DNA from: Bacteroides sp. MSB163
Lineage (GTDB): Bacteria; Bacteroidota; Bacteroidia; Bacteroidales; Bacteroidaceae
Assembly: GCF_036416795.1 (NCBI RefSeq)
Contig: NZ_CP143867.1
Span: 6,068,001-6,132,000 of the forward strand
Length of the DNA stretch: 64,000 nt
Direction: 5' to 3'
Part shown: in pieces, positions 44,610-53,195 of the stretch
Numbering within the stretch: the stretch's first letter is position 1
Layout of the letters: each line of letters begins with the position of its first letter
The notes under the pieces: model-generated
Databases searched by the model: none
Seen by the model: only the letters and a program-made list of their open reading frames with translations
Told to the model about the DNA's origin: nothing
Program-made: the position numbers and the translations under genes

Positions 44610-45413
44610 TTAGAGAGTGGAGAAATAATCGGAAACGGGAGCGCATACGGACAGGTATTCCGCAGGAGTGTAACCGGAGAAGAGTTTAAACTCCTTAATC
44701 ATGTGCGACTGGTCGGAGAAGCCACATTCATAGGCCACTTGCGCGAAAGGTGAACTGGGATTCTGTTGCAGGACGTACAAGGCACGCTGCATACGCACGA
44801 TGCGGAGAAATTCTTTTGGGGTAGTACCGATATAATCGGTAAAGACACGACCGAACTGCTTGGTACTGAGACAAGCTACATCGGAAAGTTGCAAAGTGTT
44901 TACCTGCGGATGAAGATTGATTTCGTCCAGAACAGTCGATAACCGTTTCAGATTATATTCGGAACCGGAGACCAGGCGACGGAAAAAGAATTGTTCAATC
45001 AACCGGATGCACTGGTCGTTATCCGGAGTTTCCGTTATCCGGCAGGATAAATCGGAGAGTTCCCTGTCTTCCACTTCATCCGTGGAAACATTCTGCCCGT
45101 TGAAAAGATGCAGGGGCATTTGCAGAAAGACTTTTGCCGCATAGGGCTGAAAGACGACCGCTATCATTTCTATAACTCCTGTCGACACGACATCGGAGAA
45201 ACCGAAAGTTTGTCCGCTAATAAAGGATTGCGGCTGCAACTGCGAATCTTGCAGGCACATCAAGCGTTTGCCTTTATGAAACACCAGTTGCACGCAGCCG
45301 ACGGGCAAGGTACGTTCCGACACCGGCAAAGCGGCATCATCCCGCAATATCCAGTAATAACGGATATAGGGAGACAATGCAGGAGCAGGTTTTACGATAC
45401 GGAAGGTTTGCAT
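44610..45413 (-). CDS. AraC-family transcriptional regulator (DUF6597-type sensor)
   Basis: The N-terminal domain (MQTFRIVKPAPALSPYIRYYWIL...LPVGCVQLVFHKG) is the small-ligand domain found in many AraC proteins. The C-terminal AraC domain shows LSDVACLSTKQFGRVFTDYIGTTPKEFLRIVRMQRAL and VAYECGFSDQSHMIKEFKLFSGYTPAEY. I start it at 45413; the frame upstream crosses the promoter TACCTTTG (45445-45452, minus). Length is 267 residues. It may control the VOC gene 95 bp downstream. Confidence 0.92.
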   Translation of the reverse strand: MQTFRIVKPAPALSPYIRYYWILRDDAALPVSERTLPVGCVQLVFHKGKRLMCLQDSQLQPQSFISGQTFGFSDVVSTGVIEMIAVVFQPYAAKVFLQMPLHLFNGQNVSTDEVEDRELSDLSCRITETPDNDQCIRLIEQFFFRRLVSGSEYNLKRLSTVLDEINLHPQVNTLQLSDVACLSTKQFGRVFTDYIGTTPKEFLRIVRMQRALYVLQQNPSSPFAQVAYECGFSDQSHMIKEFKLFSGYTPAEYLSVCAPVSDYFSTL

Positions 45414-45643
45414 AGTGCAAATATAAAGGATTTGATTTTTGCGGCAAAGGTAGACAAAGGGTTTTAGGGGGAATAGTAAAAAAGGGACATTATTTATAGA
45501 ATCTGCCCGCTTGCAGTAAAATAGAATATCGCCAACTGCAAACTTTGCAGTTGAAAGTAAGCAAACGGCTGAAAATATCAACGAAATAAAAAGCCAAGAA
45601 CAAACACGACATAGGAGACGTTATAAATTAAAGCCTAAAAGAT

Positions 45644-46093
45644 ATGAGAACAATCACCAGACATACCGTGAAGGAAGTGGATATTCCCCGTTATATGGGT
45701 ACATGGCATGAAATTGCCCGTTACGAAAATCATTTCGAGAAAGATATGACAGATGTCACCGCAACTTATACTTTGCAATCCGACGGAAGTATCAAAGTAG
45801 AAAATGCAGGTTACCTGAACGGTGTGCGCAAGAAAGCAACCGGACATGCCAAATTGCCAGATCCGCAGCAACCGGGCAAATTGAAGGTTTCCTTTTTTCT
45901 GTGGTTCTATTCCGACTATTACATATTGGAACTGGATAAAGAAAATTATAGTTATGCATTAGTAGGCAGCAGTAATGATAAGTTTCTGTGGATATTGTGT
46001 CGTGAGAAACAACTATCGGAAAATGTAAAAGAACAACTTCTCAACACAGCTACCCAATATGGATACGATACAAAAAAACTGATTTTCAGTTGA
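45644..46093 (+). CDS. Lipocalin-family protein (Blc-like)
   Basis: Bacterial lipocalin of 149 residues with the GxW motif MGTWHEIARY, then DVTATYTLQSDGSIKVEN, SFFLWFYSDYYILELD and the RExxL end. No signal peptide or lipobox is present, unlike E. coli Blc, so it may stay in the cytosol unless the start is misplaced. No clear promoter seen. Confidence 0.9.
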   Translation: MRTITRHTVKEVDIPRYMGTWHEIARYENHFEKDMTDVTATYTLQSDGSIKVENAGYLNGVRKKATGHAKLPDPQQPGKLKVSFFLWFYSDYYILELDKENYSYALVGSSNDKFLWILCREKQLSENVKEQLLNTATQYGYDTKKLIFS

Positions 46094-46126
46094 TATCAAA
46101 TCCAAGGTTAATTCTTGAACAAAAAA

Positions 46127-46831
46127 CTATTTATTATTCACCCCATACCCGAACAAAGCGAAGTCTCCGAAACAGGGATCATCCGGAAATACTTCCGCCA
46201 ATGCGGCAGTTATCCTTTGTGCGTTTTTCAAAGAAAAGGTTTCCGTCTCGGTCAGTTCCAGCAAGCGGGCTACACGGCAGACGTGTGTATCCAAAGGAAT
46301 AATCAATTCCCGGCAATCAAAACTTTCCCAAATACCGAAATCAACTTCCGGTCCTTTCCGTATCATCCAGCGCAGGAACATATTCAGCTTCTTCTGCGGA
46401 CTTTTGTACGAAACTTCCAGAAACCGGCAAAGCTTCTCCATCGGCTTTCCCGGATATACCTGCAATGCATCTTCCAGACTGTCATAACCCGAATAAGCCG
46501 TATGCAGGCGTTCAAAATAAGAATGGAAGTCCGCATACGAAAGCATCCGGTAAAAACTGCGCCGCTCTTCCACAGGGAAATCCTTCTCCCACCGACGCGA
46601 AAGAACATATTGATAAGGAGACGCTCCCATGCACGCATGCAATTCATCCGCCTTCTTCAGAATCTGCCTGCGGTTGCCAAAACTCATGATGGCGGTCAGC
46701 AGACCACTGATTTCTATATCCTGTTTCAGCGTATAGCGATGAGGGAACTGTACCGGGTCATTCTGAATAAAATCGGCACAATGATAGGTCGCAGCCCACT
46801 CTTGTAGTTTCTTTTTTATATCTTTGGTCAT
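46127..46831 (-). CDS. TIGR02757 (DUF2400) family protein
   Basis: Conserved Bacteroidetes protein of about 235 residues with SGLLTAIMSFGNRRQILKKADEL and the C-terminal LIIPLDTHVCRVARLLELTET...RITAALAEVFPDDPCFGDFALFGYGV. The latter resembles the helix-hairpin-helix end of DNA glycosylases, so a DNA-repair role is possible. Start MTKDIKKKL at 46831; an upstream TTG start would lie inside the -7 box. It is driven by copy B of the 64-bp promoter repeat. Confidence 0.9.
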   Translation of the reverse strand: MTKDIKKKLQEWAATYHCADFIQNDPVQFPHRYTLKQDIEISGLLTAIMSFGNRRQILKKADELHACMGASPYQYVLSRRWEKDFPVEERRSFYRMLSYADFHSYFERLHTAYSGYDSLEDALQVYPGKPMEKLCRFLEVSYKSPQKKLNMFLRWMIRKGPEVDFGIWESFDCRELIIPLDTHVCRVARLLELTETETFSLKNAQRITAALAEVFPDDPCFGDFALFGYGVNNK

Positions 46832-46852
46832 TTCTTTAAAATCAGGAGGACG

Positions 46853-46916
46853 CAAAGATAATGCAAATCGAATGCAGAACTTTCATGCTTGCATGAAAAA
46901 GTTATGCTGAGATGCC
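46853..46916 (-). repeat. 64-bp promoter repeat, copy B
   Basis: Reverse-strand match (60 of 64) to 38992-39055. The -7 box TATCTTTG is at 46853-46860 (minus). It lies directly upstream of the TIGR02757 gene, as copy A does for the transporter gene. Confidence 0.93.
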
Positions 46917-47016
46917 GCTTATCTTATTTCAAAGATATTGAATTTATAGCAACTTTGGACAAGTCCCCTATTCTATTTCCTCTTATTTTTGCATCGTGAA
47001 ATTCAATAAAGAACCT

Positions 47017-47877
47017 ATGGAACATAGCAAGAAGACAACGCGTGAAGAGTATCAGAAGTGTGTAAATGCAGTGGTGGACTACATCAACCTCCATCTTGGA
47101 GAAGAGATAGATTTGAAATCGTTGGCCAAGATTTCTCATTTCTCTCCGTTCTACTTCCACCGCATCATGAAAGCATTTCTGGGCGAGCCAATCGGGACGT
47201 TCATAGTCCGGACACGAACTGAAGCCGCCGCCCGCCTGTTGCGTTACTCGGATTTGCCGATAGCGGACATTGCTTATCGCATCGGATATTCCTCACCATC
47301 GTCACTGTCGAAAATATTCAAGCAGTTCTATGGAATTTCACCTAATGAGTATCGTAACAATAAAAACTTTGTAATTATGAAACCAGCAATTATCAGACCC
47401 GATTTAGAGTTAAAGAAAGAAATAAGAGAAGTGCCCGCCAGAAATGTGATTTATATCCGCTTGTTCGGAGATTATAAACTGAATGATTACGGTGGCACAT
47501 GGATGCGTTTGTTCCAGTTCATCAAAGAAGAAAAGCTGCCGATGGGCGATATGTCTCCGTACTGCATCTATCACGATGATCCCAAAGTGACGCCTGCCGA
47601 CAAGTTGCGTACCGATGTTTGCATGGTGATGCCTGTAGCCGTAACTCCCAAAGGTGATGTCGGCTTCAAGCAATTGCCTGCCGGACGTTATGCAGTGTTT
47701 ACTTACAAAGGATCTTATGAATATCTACAAAGCGTATACGACACGATTTACGGTAAGTTCATTCCTGAAATGGAATGTACAATGAGAGATGAGTCGAGTG
47801 CCGAACGTTATCTGAATGACCCGTGCAATACGAAACCGGAGGATTTGTTGACAGAAATTTATATTCCGGTGGAATAA
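47017..47877 (+). CDS. AraC-family regulator with GyrI-like effector domain
   Basis: N-terminal AraC DNA-binding domain (residues about 10-110: IDLKSLAKISHFSPFYFHRIMKAFLGEPIGTFIVRTR...IADIAYRIGYSSPSSLSKIFKQFYGISPNEYR). A GyrI/SbmC-like effector-binding domain follows (about 130-285: VIYIRLFGDYKLNDYG...LPAGRYAVFTYKGSYEYL...EIYIPVE). This is the Rob/SoxS-like layout that responds to drugs. The ATG at 47017 is chosen; an upstream GTG lies at the expected transcript start below TATTTTTG (46984-46991). Confidence 0.92.
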   Translation: MEHSKKTTREEYQKCVNAVVDYINLHLGEEIDLKSLAKISHFSPFYFHRIMKAFLGEPIGTFIVRTRTEAAARLLRYSDLPIADIAYRIGYSSPSSLSKIFKQFYGISPNEYRNNKNFVIMKPAIIRPDLELKKEIREVPARNVIYIRLFGDYKLNDYGGTWMRLFQFIKEEKLPMGDMSPYCIYHDDPKVTPADKLRTDVCMVMPVAVTPKGDVGFKQLPAGRYAVFTYKGSYEYLQSVYDTIYGKFIPEMECTMRDESSAERYLNDPCNTKPEDLLTEIYIPVE

Positions 47878-47987
47878 GAGTCTGCCAGGCTGAGTGTAGT
47901 CGGGGTATCTCTCCTCATAGGTGCAAGAGAAGAGATCCTTCGACAAGCTCAGGATGACAGAAAGAAATGATAATAAAATCTGTTTTC

Positions 47988-48422
47988 TTATTCTCTTTTC
48001 ATCGGTATATATCTCAATCCATTCGTCACTTGCGGCTCCTTCACTTCCCTAAAACCCAGACTCCTGTAGAAAGGAACAGCATAAGAAGATGAGTTCACCG
48101 TCATTCCGGATACGGGATTATCTGCAATAAGGGCGTCAAACAGTTTCCGCCCTATGCCTTTCCGATGATATTCTTCCTTGATAAAGAAGAGAGAAATATG
48201 TTCTCCGTGGTTCTTCGTAGCCAGCACTCCCACCAGATTATCTCCATCGAACGCACCGTAAATGACCAGCCCATTCACCACTTCTCTATCTTTGACAAAG
48301 CTTTTGAAACTTTCCAGACCCTGTTCGTCAAAATCTTCCTTGCCACACTGAAGATACACTTCCAATGAAAGTGTTGCGGCATTCTCATACTCAGGCAGTT
48401 CTAATCTTCGGATAATTATCAT
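47988..48422 (-). CDS. GNAT-family N-acetyltransferase
   Basis: Acetyl-CoA dependent transferase of 144 residues. The acetyl-CoA binding motif A reads FFIKEEYHRKGIGRKLFDAL, followed by SYAVPFYRSLGF. Substrate unknown. It is a single gene. The gap before it (47878-47987) contains TTCGACAAGCTCAGGATGAC, a sequence that recurs in many bacterial gaps. Confidence 0.9.
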   Translation of the reverse strand: MIIIRRLELPEYENAATLSLEVYLQCGKEDFDEQGLESFKSFVKDREVVNGLVIYGAFDGDNLVGVLATKNHGEHISLFFIKEEYHRKGIGRKLFDALIADNPVSGMTVNSSSYAVPFYRSLGFREVKEPQVTNGLRYIPMKRE

Positions 48423-48555
48423 AGGAATCTAATTTTACGGTAAATCACAAAGATATTGAATTTATGTATTGATTGCCCAAATATCCCGGTTATTTCACCC
48501 AGAAACACTACATTTGCAGAAATGAACATCTTAACTAATCCCCTCTATTCTGATT

Positions 48556-48978
48556 ATGGAAAAGCTTATCGACAAATTCCTCCCGGCAGATTATCATGAT
48601 ACATTCGTCATCAAAGCCAGCAGACCTGCGGAACTGATTGTTCCTAAAGAAGTAATCAAGAAAATATTCAATCACTCTCCGGCATGGCTTAGTTTCCTTT
48701 ACAAAGTCAGAAATATCCTGGTGAAGCCTTTCGGTATTGAAGGTGGAGACATTCTGACATCGGAAGATTATATAATAGAAGACACTGAGAACGAAGCCAT
48801 CATGAGGAAGGACGACAAGCATCTGTTGTTTTATGTTTCCATTGCCAAGATAGGCAATAACCTGATAGACGTGACGACAGTGGTTCAGTATCACAATGCA
48901 TTAGGAAAGATTTATTTCTTTTTTATCAAGCCTTTCCACAAGATGATTGTGCCGCGGGTGGTGAAAGAGCTTATATAA
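48556..48978 (+). CDS. DUF2867-family protein
   Basis: 140 residues with the family pattern LPADYHDTFVIKASRPAEL, AWLSFLYKVRNILVKPFGIEGGD, DDKHLLFYVSIAK and the end KPFHKMIVPRVVKEL. No signal or membrane segment. Promoter TACATTTG at 48509-48516. Function unknown. Confidence 0.88.
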   Translation: MEKLIDKFLPADYHDTFVIKASRPAELIVPKEVIKKIFNHSPAWLSFLYKVRNILVKPFGIEGGDILTSEDYIIEDTENEAIMRKDDKHLLFYVSIAKIGNNLIDVTTVVQYHNALGKIYFFFIKPFHKMIVPRVVKELI

Positions 48979-48987
48979 TAGGTATAA

Positions 48988-49854
48988 TTATATGATACTC
49001 AATCCGTAGCTACTGATTTCATCAAAGTCTTCCTCAGTATATGAGTTCTTCTGGCGGATATCCTGCACTATCTTCATGAACTCTTCGGCTTTCGACAAGA
49101 AATCCTTAAATTTCTCTGTCTGTCCCTCATGCCCTTTCACGGCAGGCAGTTTCTCGGCTGCGTCCAGTTGCAGTCTCAGTTCCATAATCTTCAGGTCCAG
49201 ACGGGCTTTGTCTTCCACATGCTTGCGGGCATAGAGGTTGATAATGCTCTGCATTGTCAGGCTCATCTTTTTCATTGCAATAATCTGCTCTTTCACCGGG
49301 TTCTCTGCCAGCAAGACTTGCTGAGCCTGCCCAACGATAGAACTCAGAATATCGAATATGTTCTGCTTGCATTCGGACATCTCCACATTCAGTTCATAGT
49401 TATCATTCAGCAAATCCGCTATTCCTTCCGTCTTCTTCTCTTTCAGCAGAGACAGGTATTTATTAAAATTAGCATAGAACTGCCCTCTTGACTGGAAAAG
49501 TTCAGTATAGTTCTGTATCAGGTTCTGCCGCACATCATCACCAAAGTAATCACCCGGCTGCATCACCACCGCAGAATCTTTCTTTGAAATGACTGGAGAC
49601 ATGATATGCGAAAACATCTGCACCTTAGACTGTTGTTCCATATACCCCAGAACAGCATTTATGTCTCTCTCTTTCACCATATTCTTCAACAGAGCCAATG
49701 AAGTATCGTAATATTTCATCACTTGCCCTGCATCTGCAATCTCTTCGGGGGTATAAGTCACCGCCTCCTTCTTACTGCCCGTACAGGATACCAACATAAC
49801 AGCGCTTACAAATGCGCCCAAGACTAACAATTTCTTTCTCATAGAATTTTTCAT
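48988..49854 (-). CDS. Helical lipoprotein of unknown function
   Basis: The lipoprotein signal MRKKLLVLGAFVSAVMLVSC places the protein in a membrane leaflet. The rest is long helices with Lys/Glu/Gln pattern (MKYYDTSLALLKNMV, ARLDLKIMELRLQLDAAEKL). No enzyme motif. Start at 49854 (or 49842); the longer frame upstream covers a promoter and a transporter remnant on the other strand. Length is about 288 residues. I do not recognise the family with certainty. Confidence 0.82.
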   Translation of the reverse strand: MKNSMRKKLLVLGAFVSAVMLVSCTGSKKEAVTYTPEEIADAGQVMKYYDTSLALLKNMVKERDINAVLGYMEQQSKVQMFSHIMSPVISKKDSAVVMQPGDYFGDDVRQNLIQNYTELFQSRGQFYANFNKYLSLLKEKKTEGIADLLNDNYELNVEMSECKQNIFDILSSIVGQAQQVLLAENPVKEQIIAMKKMSLTMQSIINLYARKHVEDKARLDLKIMELRLQLDAAEKLPAVKGHEGQTEKFKDFLSKAEEFMKIVQDIRQKNSYTEEDFDEISSYGLSII

Positions 49855-50029
49855 TTTAATTTCAGTTTCGTAAATACTCAACTTATTAGTTGACAAGGAA
49901 ACAGTCTCCTTATAAACTAAGAACACAGCCGATGTTGAGCTTATAACAATATAAAAGCGATTTTGCTCTCGATTATGGATTTTTTCACCTTTGTATTTTG
50001 TACTTTTGCAACGGATTCCAGAATCCTGT

Positions 50030-50185
50030 ATGAAAATTTGAATCGGAACCTTAGAACCTCTTACGGCGGTAGCTATCGGATGTATGGTCTTCAAAGAAAG
50101 TTTCACCCCGGGCAGTGGCCTGGGCATATTGTTGATATTGACGGCAGTCACCGTCGTCATTATGCACGAGAAGAAAACAAGCTGA
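50030..50185 (+). pseudogene. Remnant of an EamA/DMT-family transporter gene
   Basis: Frame 50042-50185 encodes GTLEPLTAVAIGCMVF and then ILLILTAVTVVIM, the last two helices of an EamA (DMT) exporter, then a stop. In the same frame 12 bp upstream is ATG AAA ATT TGA, below a good promoter box TACTTTTG (near 50001-50008). So the promoter, start and C-terminus remain, and about 250 residues are missing. Not functional. Confidence 0.75.
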
Positions 50186-50194
50186 CAAGAGTGA

Positions 50195-51235
50195 TTACTT
50201 ACTCTTTTTATAATCAGTAATAAAGCCTTCCATCATCCATTTCGCCAAAGCTTGGCGGTTGGAACTGATTACGAAACGGCGTTGATCGAAAGTGTTCTGA
50301 ATATTTCCCAGTTCTACAAAAACTCCGGCAGGAGTAGAATTGGCCAATACATACAGGTTGCGCGGGCCTACCGTGCCCGTAAAGCCGCGATTGGGCTGAT
50401 GCATATCATACTTAGACTCAAAAGTATTCTTCATCGTAGTTGCCAGACGCTTGCTGTTGGCACTGTTGGGGGCATGATAAAAGAATACATCCGTCTGATG
50501 TCGCTTGCTGCGGCTATCCACATGCAGGAAGATGGAACGGCAATAGGTGTAGTTCTTGCGGTCTTTTCTATAAAGTTCATTGATTTTGATACATCGCTGA
50601 CGAAGGCGAGCCACTTGGTTCAGAGGGATAGCGTCTCCCATACAAGTTTCGCGCTTACTATTATTAAGGTAGCGGTCGTCACGAATGCCGTCTTTGGCAT
50701 CCTGAATAATGATATAAACCTTTGCCCCCTCTTCCATCAGATTACGGGCAAGACGTAGGGCGACATCATAAGCATATTCATCTTCATGAAGTTCAACGTT
50801 CCCTATCTTACCGATAGCACCGGGGTCGGGTCCTCCATGTCCGCTGACCACATAGAAACAGGCACCCTTCAAACGGTTACCGGTCACCTGGACTTTAGCC
50901 AGTTCTTTTCCGAAAAGAGGTTCATGAATTGTTTTGCCGGAACCGGCAGCAGAGGCAGAAGAAGTAGATGAATTAGCAGCAGTTTCGGTTTTGGATCTCA
51001 GTGGCGGAAGCAGGTACTTCACCCCTAAGCGCAATTCCTGTTTTCCGCGTAATTGCTTTTTATTCAGTTCAAGGAACTCCAGATAGTAGGCTTTACCGGG
51101 ACGCTTATTGCGCTGCAAGAAGGCCGAAATGCCCTCACCAGACCTCGGTGCAGCCCTTTCCTCCTGCGCCGAAGCGTGGAAAGGAGTGAAAAACAGGAAA
51201 GAAGATATAAACAACAAAAATAATATCCGAACCAT
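50195..51235 (-). CDS. N-acetylmuramoyl-L-alanine amidase (Amidase_3/AmiC type)
   Basis: Zinc amidase that cuts the peptide from peptidoglycan in the periplasm. Signal peptide MVRILFLLFISSFLFFTPFHASAQ. Linker domain to about residue 115, then the catalytic domain with VVSGHGGPDPGAIG (zinc His), ELHEDEYAYDVALRL (zinc Glu), SIFLHVDSRS (zinc His) and GVFVELGNIQN (catalytic Glu). Start at 51235, because the ATG at 51259 is only about 18 bp below the promoter box TATTTTTG (51277-51284, minus). Confidence 0.93.
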   Translation of the reverse strand: MVRILFLLFISSFLFFTPFHASAQEERAAPRSGEGISAFLQRNKRPGKAYYLEFLELNKKQLRGKQELRLGVKYLLPPLRSKTETAANSSTSSASAAGSGKTIHEPLFGKELAKVQVTGNRLKGACFYVVSGHGGPDPGAIGKIGNVELHEDEYAYDVALRLARNLMEEGAKVYIIIQDAKDGIRDDRYLNNSKRETCMGDAIPLNQVARLRQRCIKINELYRKDRKNYTYCRSIFLHVDSRSKRHQTDVFFYHAPNSANSKRLATTMKNTFESKYDMHQPNRGFTGTVGPRNLYVLANSTPAGVFVELGNIQNTFDQRRFVISSNRQALAKWMMEGFITDYKKSK

Positions 51236-51276
51236 AATTACTCTGCTTTTAGCAAACATACTTCAACTGTTGCGGA

Positions 51277-51305
51277 CAAAAATACAATTATTTTCCCTAC
51301 TTTTG
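51277..51305. promoter_or_regulatory. Divergent promoters for the amidase and metY
   Basis: TATTTTTG on the minus strand (51277-51284) and TACTTTTG on the plus strand (51298-51305) face away from each other. No SAM riboswitch is visible between the plus box and metY. Confidence 0.7.
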
Positions 51306-51354
51306 CGCCCATAAATGCGTTAATTGATAAGAAACTATAAAAATAGATAGCATT

Positions 51355-52635
51355 ATGGCAAAACAATTAAAACCGGAGACACTCTGCGTACAAGCCGGAT
51401 GGACTCCAAAGAAGGGTGAACCCCGCGTGCTCCCCATCTACCAAAGTACAACCTTCAAGTATGAAACCAGCGAGCAAATGGCACGCCTTTTCGACCTTGA
51501 AGAGAACGGCTACTTCTACACCCGCCTGCAAAACCCTACGAATGACGCCGTTGCCGCCAAGATAGCCGCCCTCGAAGGTGGTGTGGCCGCCATGCTGACA
51601 TCCAGCGGACAATCTGCCAACTTCTACGCTATTTTTAATATCTGTCAGGCAGGCGACCACTTCGTCTGTTCATCTACCATCTACGGTGGAACCTTCAACC
51701 TCTTCGGTGTGACAATGAAGAAGTTGGGCATCGAAGTTACTTTCGTCAACCCGGACGCACCGGAAGAAGAAATTTCAGCCGCTTTCCGCCCGAACACCAA
51801 GGCACTGTTTGGTGAGACCATCTCCAACCCGACGCTGGAAGTGCTCGATATCGAAAAGTTCGCCCGCATCGCCCACAGCCACGGCGTGCCTTTGATTGTA
51901 GACAATACCTTCCCGACTCCTATTAACTGCCGCCCGTTCGAATGGGGCGCCGATATCGTGGTGCATTCCACCACCAAATATATGGACGGCCATGCCACCA
52001 GCGTAGGCGGTGCCATTGTGGATAGCGGAAACTTCAATTGGGATGCCTATGCCGACAAATTCCCCGGATTGTGTACGCCCGACGAATCTTATCACGGCCT
52101 GACTTATACAAAAGCTTTCGGCAAAATGGCTTATATCACCAAAGCTACCGCACAGTTGATGCGTGACCTTGGCAGCATTCAGTCTCCGCAGAATGCATTC
52201 TTGCTGAATATCGGTCTTGAAACGCTCCATCTGCGTATGCCGCAACATTGCAAAAATGCACAGGCAGTTGCCGAATATCTTTCCAAGAACGATAAGGTGG
52301 CATGGGTTAATTACTGTGGCCTGCCCGGAGACAAATATCACGAACTGGCACAAAAGTATATGCCAAACGGTTCTTGCGGTGTTGTCACCTTCGGCTTGAA
52401 AGGAGGTCGCGAAGTAGCCATCAAATTTATGGACTCACTGAAACTGGCAGCTATCGTCACCCACGTAGCCGATGCCCGCACCTGCGTGCTGCACCCAGCC
52501 AGCCATACGCACCGTCAGCTTTCGGACGAACAATTGATGGAAGCCGGTGTACGTCCCGACCTGATCCGTTTCTCGGTTGGTATCGAGAATGCGGATGATA
52601 TCATTGCAGATATTGAACAGGCGCTGAACGCGTAA
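51355..52635 (+). CDS. metY: O-acetylhomoserine sulfhydrylase
   Basis: PLP enzyme that makes homocysteine (or methionine) from O-acetylhomoserine and sulfide. Signs: LCVQAGWTPKKGEPRVLPIYQSTTF, NPTNDAVAAKIAALEGG, DNTFPTP and the PLP lysine in VVHSTTKYMDGHATSVGG (about Lys206). The length of 426 residues and the insert after the lysine are those of MetY rather than MetB/MetC. Terminator at 52666-52716. Confidence 0.94.
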   Translation: MAKQLKPETLCVQAGWTPKKGEPRVLPIYQSTTFKYETSEQMARLFDLEENGYFYTRLQNPTNDAVAAKIAALEGGVAAMLTSSGQSANFYAIFNICQAGDHFVCSSTIYGGTFNLFGVTMKKLGIEVTFVNPDAPEEEISAAFRPNTKALFGETISNPTLEVLDIEKFARIAHSHGVPLIVDNTFPTPINCRPFEWGADIVVHSTTKYMDGHATSVGGAIVDSGNFNWDAYADKFPGLCTPDESYHGLTYTKAFGKMAYITKATAQLMRDLGSIQSPQNAFLLNIGLETLHLRMPQHCKNAQAVAEYLSKNDKVAWVNYCGLPGDKYHELAQKYMPNGSCGVVTFGLKGGREVAIKFMDSLKLAAIVTHVADARTCVLHPASHTHRQLSDEQLMEAGVRPDLIRFSVGIENADDIIADIEQALNA

Positions 52636-52665
52636 GAGCAGATTCTTATAATCAATAGTACTAAC

Positions 52666-52716
52666 GAGCCACATTATCCACATTTACGTATATATAAGAA
52701 ATGGGGTATGTGGCTC
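52666..52716 (+). terminator. Terminator of metY
   Basis: GAGCCACAT (52666-52674) pairs with ATGTGGCTC (52708-52716), followed by TTTTTAAAAAAA. The loop is long (33 bases). Confidence 0.75.
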
Positions 52717-52750
52717 TTTTTAAAAAAAGGTATCTCATCTTGCAAAAAAG

Positions 52751-52988
52751 ACATCTAATTCTGAGAACTTCTTTGATGCATTGTCTGGTGCATGGGAAGA
52801 CGGTACTTCAGTGGAAGAAGAAATGAAATACCTTTATTCGGCGATATTAAAGCCGATTTAAGAAGAGAAGGAAAACTAATTGATGATTTTGATATATTAA
52901 TTGTACCGCTATCCTTAATCATTGAATGATGGTTACGGATAATGTTAAATATTTAGGCAGACTGCCTAGTATCATCATTGAAAACTAG
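52751..52988 (+). pseudogene. Gutted VapBC-type toxin-antitoxin remnant
   Basis: Frame 52751-52861 ends an antitoxin-like protein (SENFFDALSGAWEDGTSVEE). Overlapping it, frame 52840-52929 reads GDIKADLRREGKLIDDFDIL and a third frame (52930-52988) reads MVTDNVKYLGRLPSIIIEN. The last two are the C-terminal part of a PIN-domain VapC toxin split by a frameshift. The VapC start and its catalytic N-terminal Asp are gone. Dead module. Confidence 0.7.
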
Positions 52989-53036
52989 ATGGATCGCTCC
53001 GCTTAAATGCGACTGCCAACGTATTATTCCCATAAG

Positions 53037-53073
53037 ATTATCCCCGACTCCCCAACCGGAGTACGGGGATAAT
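53037..53073. terminator. Hairpin before the Rpn-family gene
   Basis: ATTATCCCCG (53037-53046) pairs with CGGGGATAAT (53064-53073), with ACTCC/GGAGT inside. It separates the VapBC remnant from the following promoter. Confidence 0.7.
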
Positions 53074-53195
53074 TGTTATCTTTGGCAAGCAGTTAATAAA
53101 GTGATAAATAAAATAACTACAAATGACTTGTAATTCAACATTTTCACTTTACCTTTGTTAGCATGAAAACAAAACAAGAAAAAGGAGACGAACTG

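Noticed and set aside
47935..47970. Novel repeat TTCGACAAGCTCAGGATGAC
   Set aside because: A single copy in this window, and the sequence is one I know as recurrent in many bacterial intergenic regions, so not new.
48988..50160. Longer 390-residue form of the helical lipoprotein
   Set aside because: The extra N-terminus lies opposite the EamA remnant; the lipoprotein signal begins at 49854/49842.
49963..50220. 85-residue plus-strand frame
   Set aside because: It is out of phase with the EamA remnant, which explains the coding signal in this stretch.
51306..51354. SAM riboswitch before metY
   Set aside because: The leader is under 60 bases and shows none of the conserved SAM-riboswitch segments.
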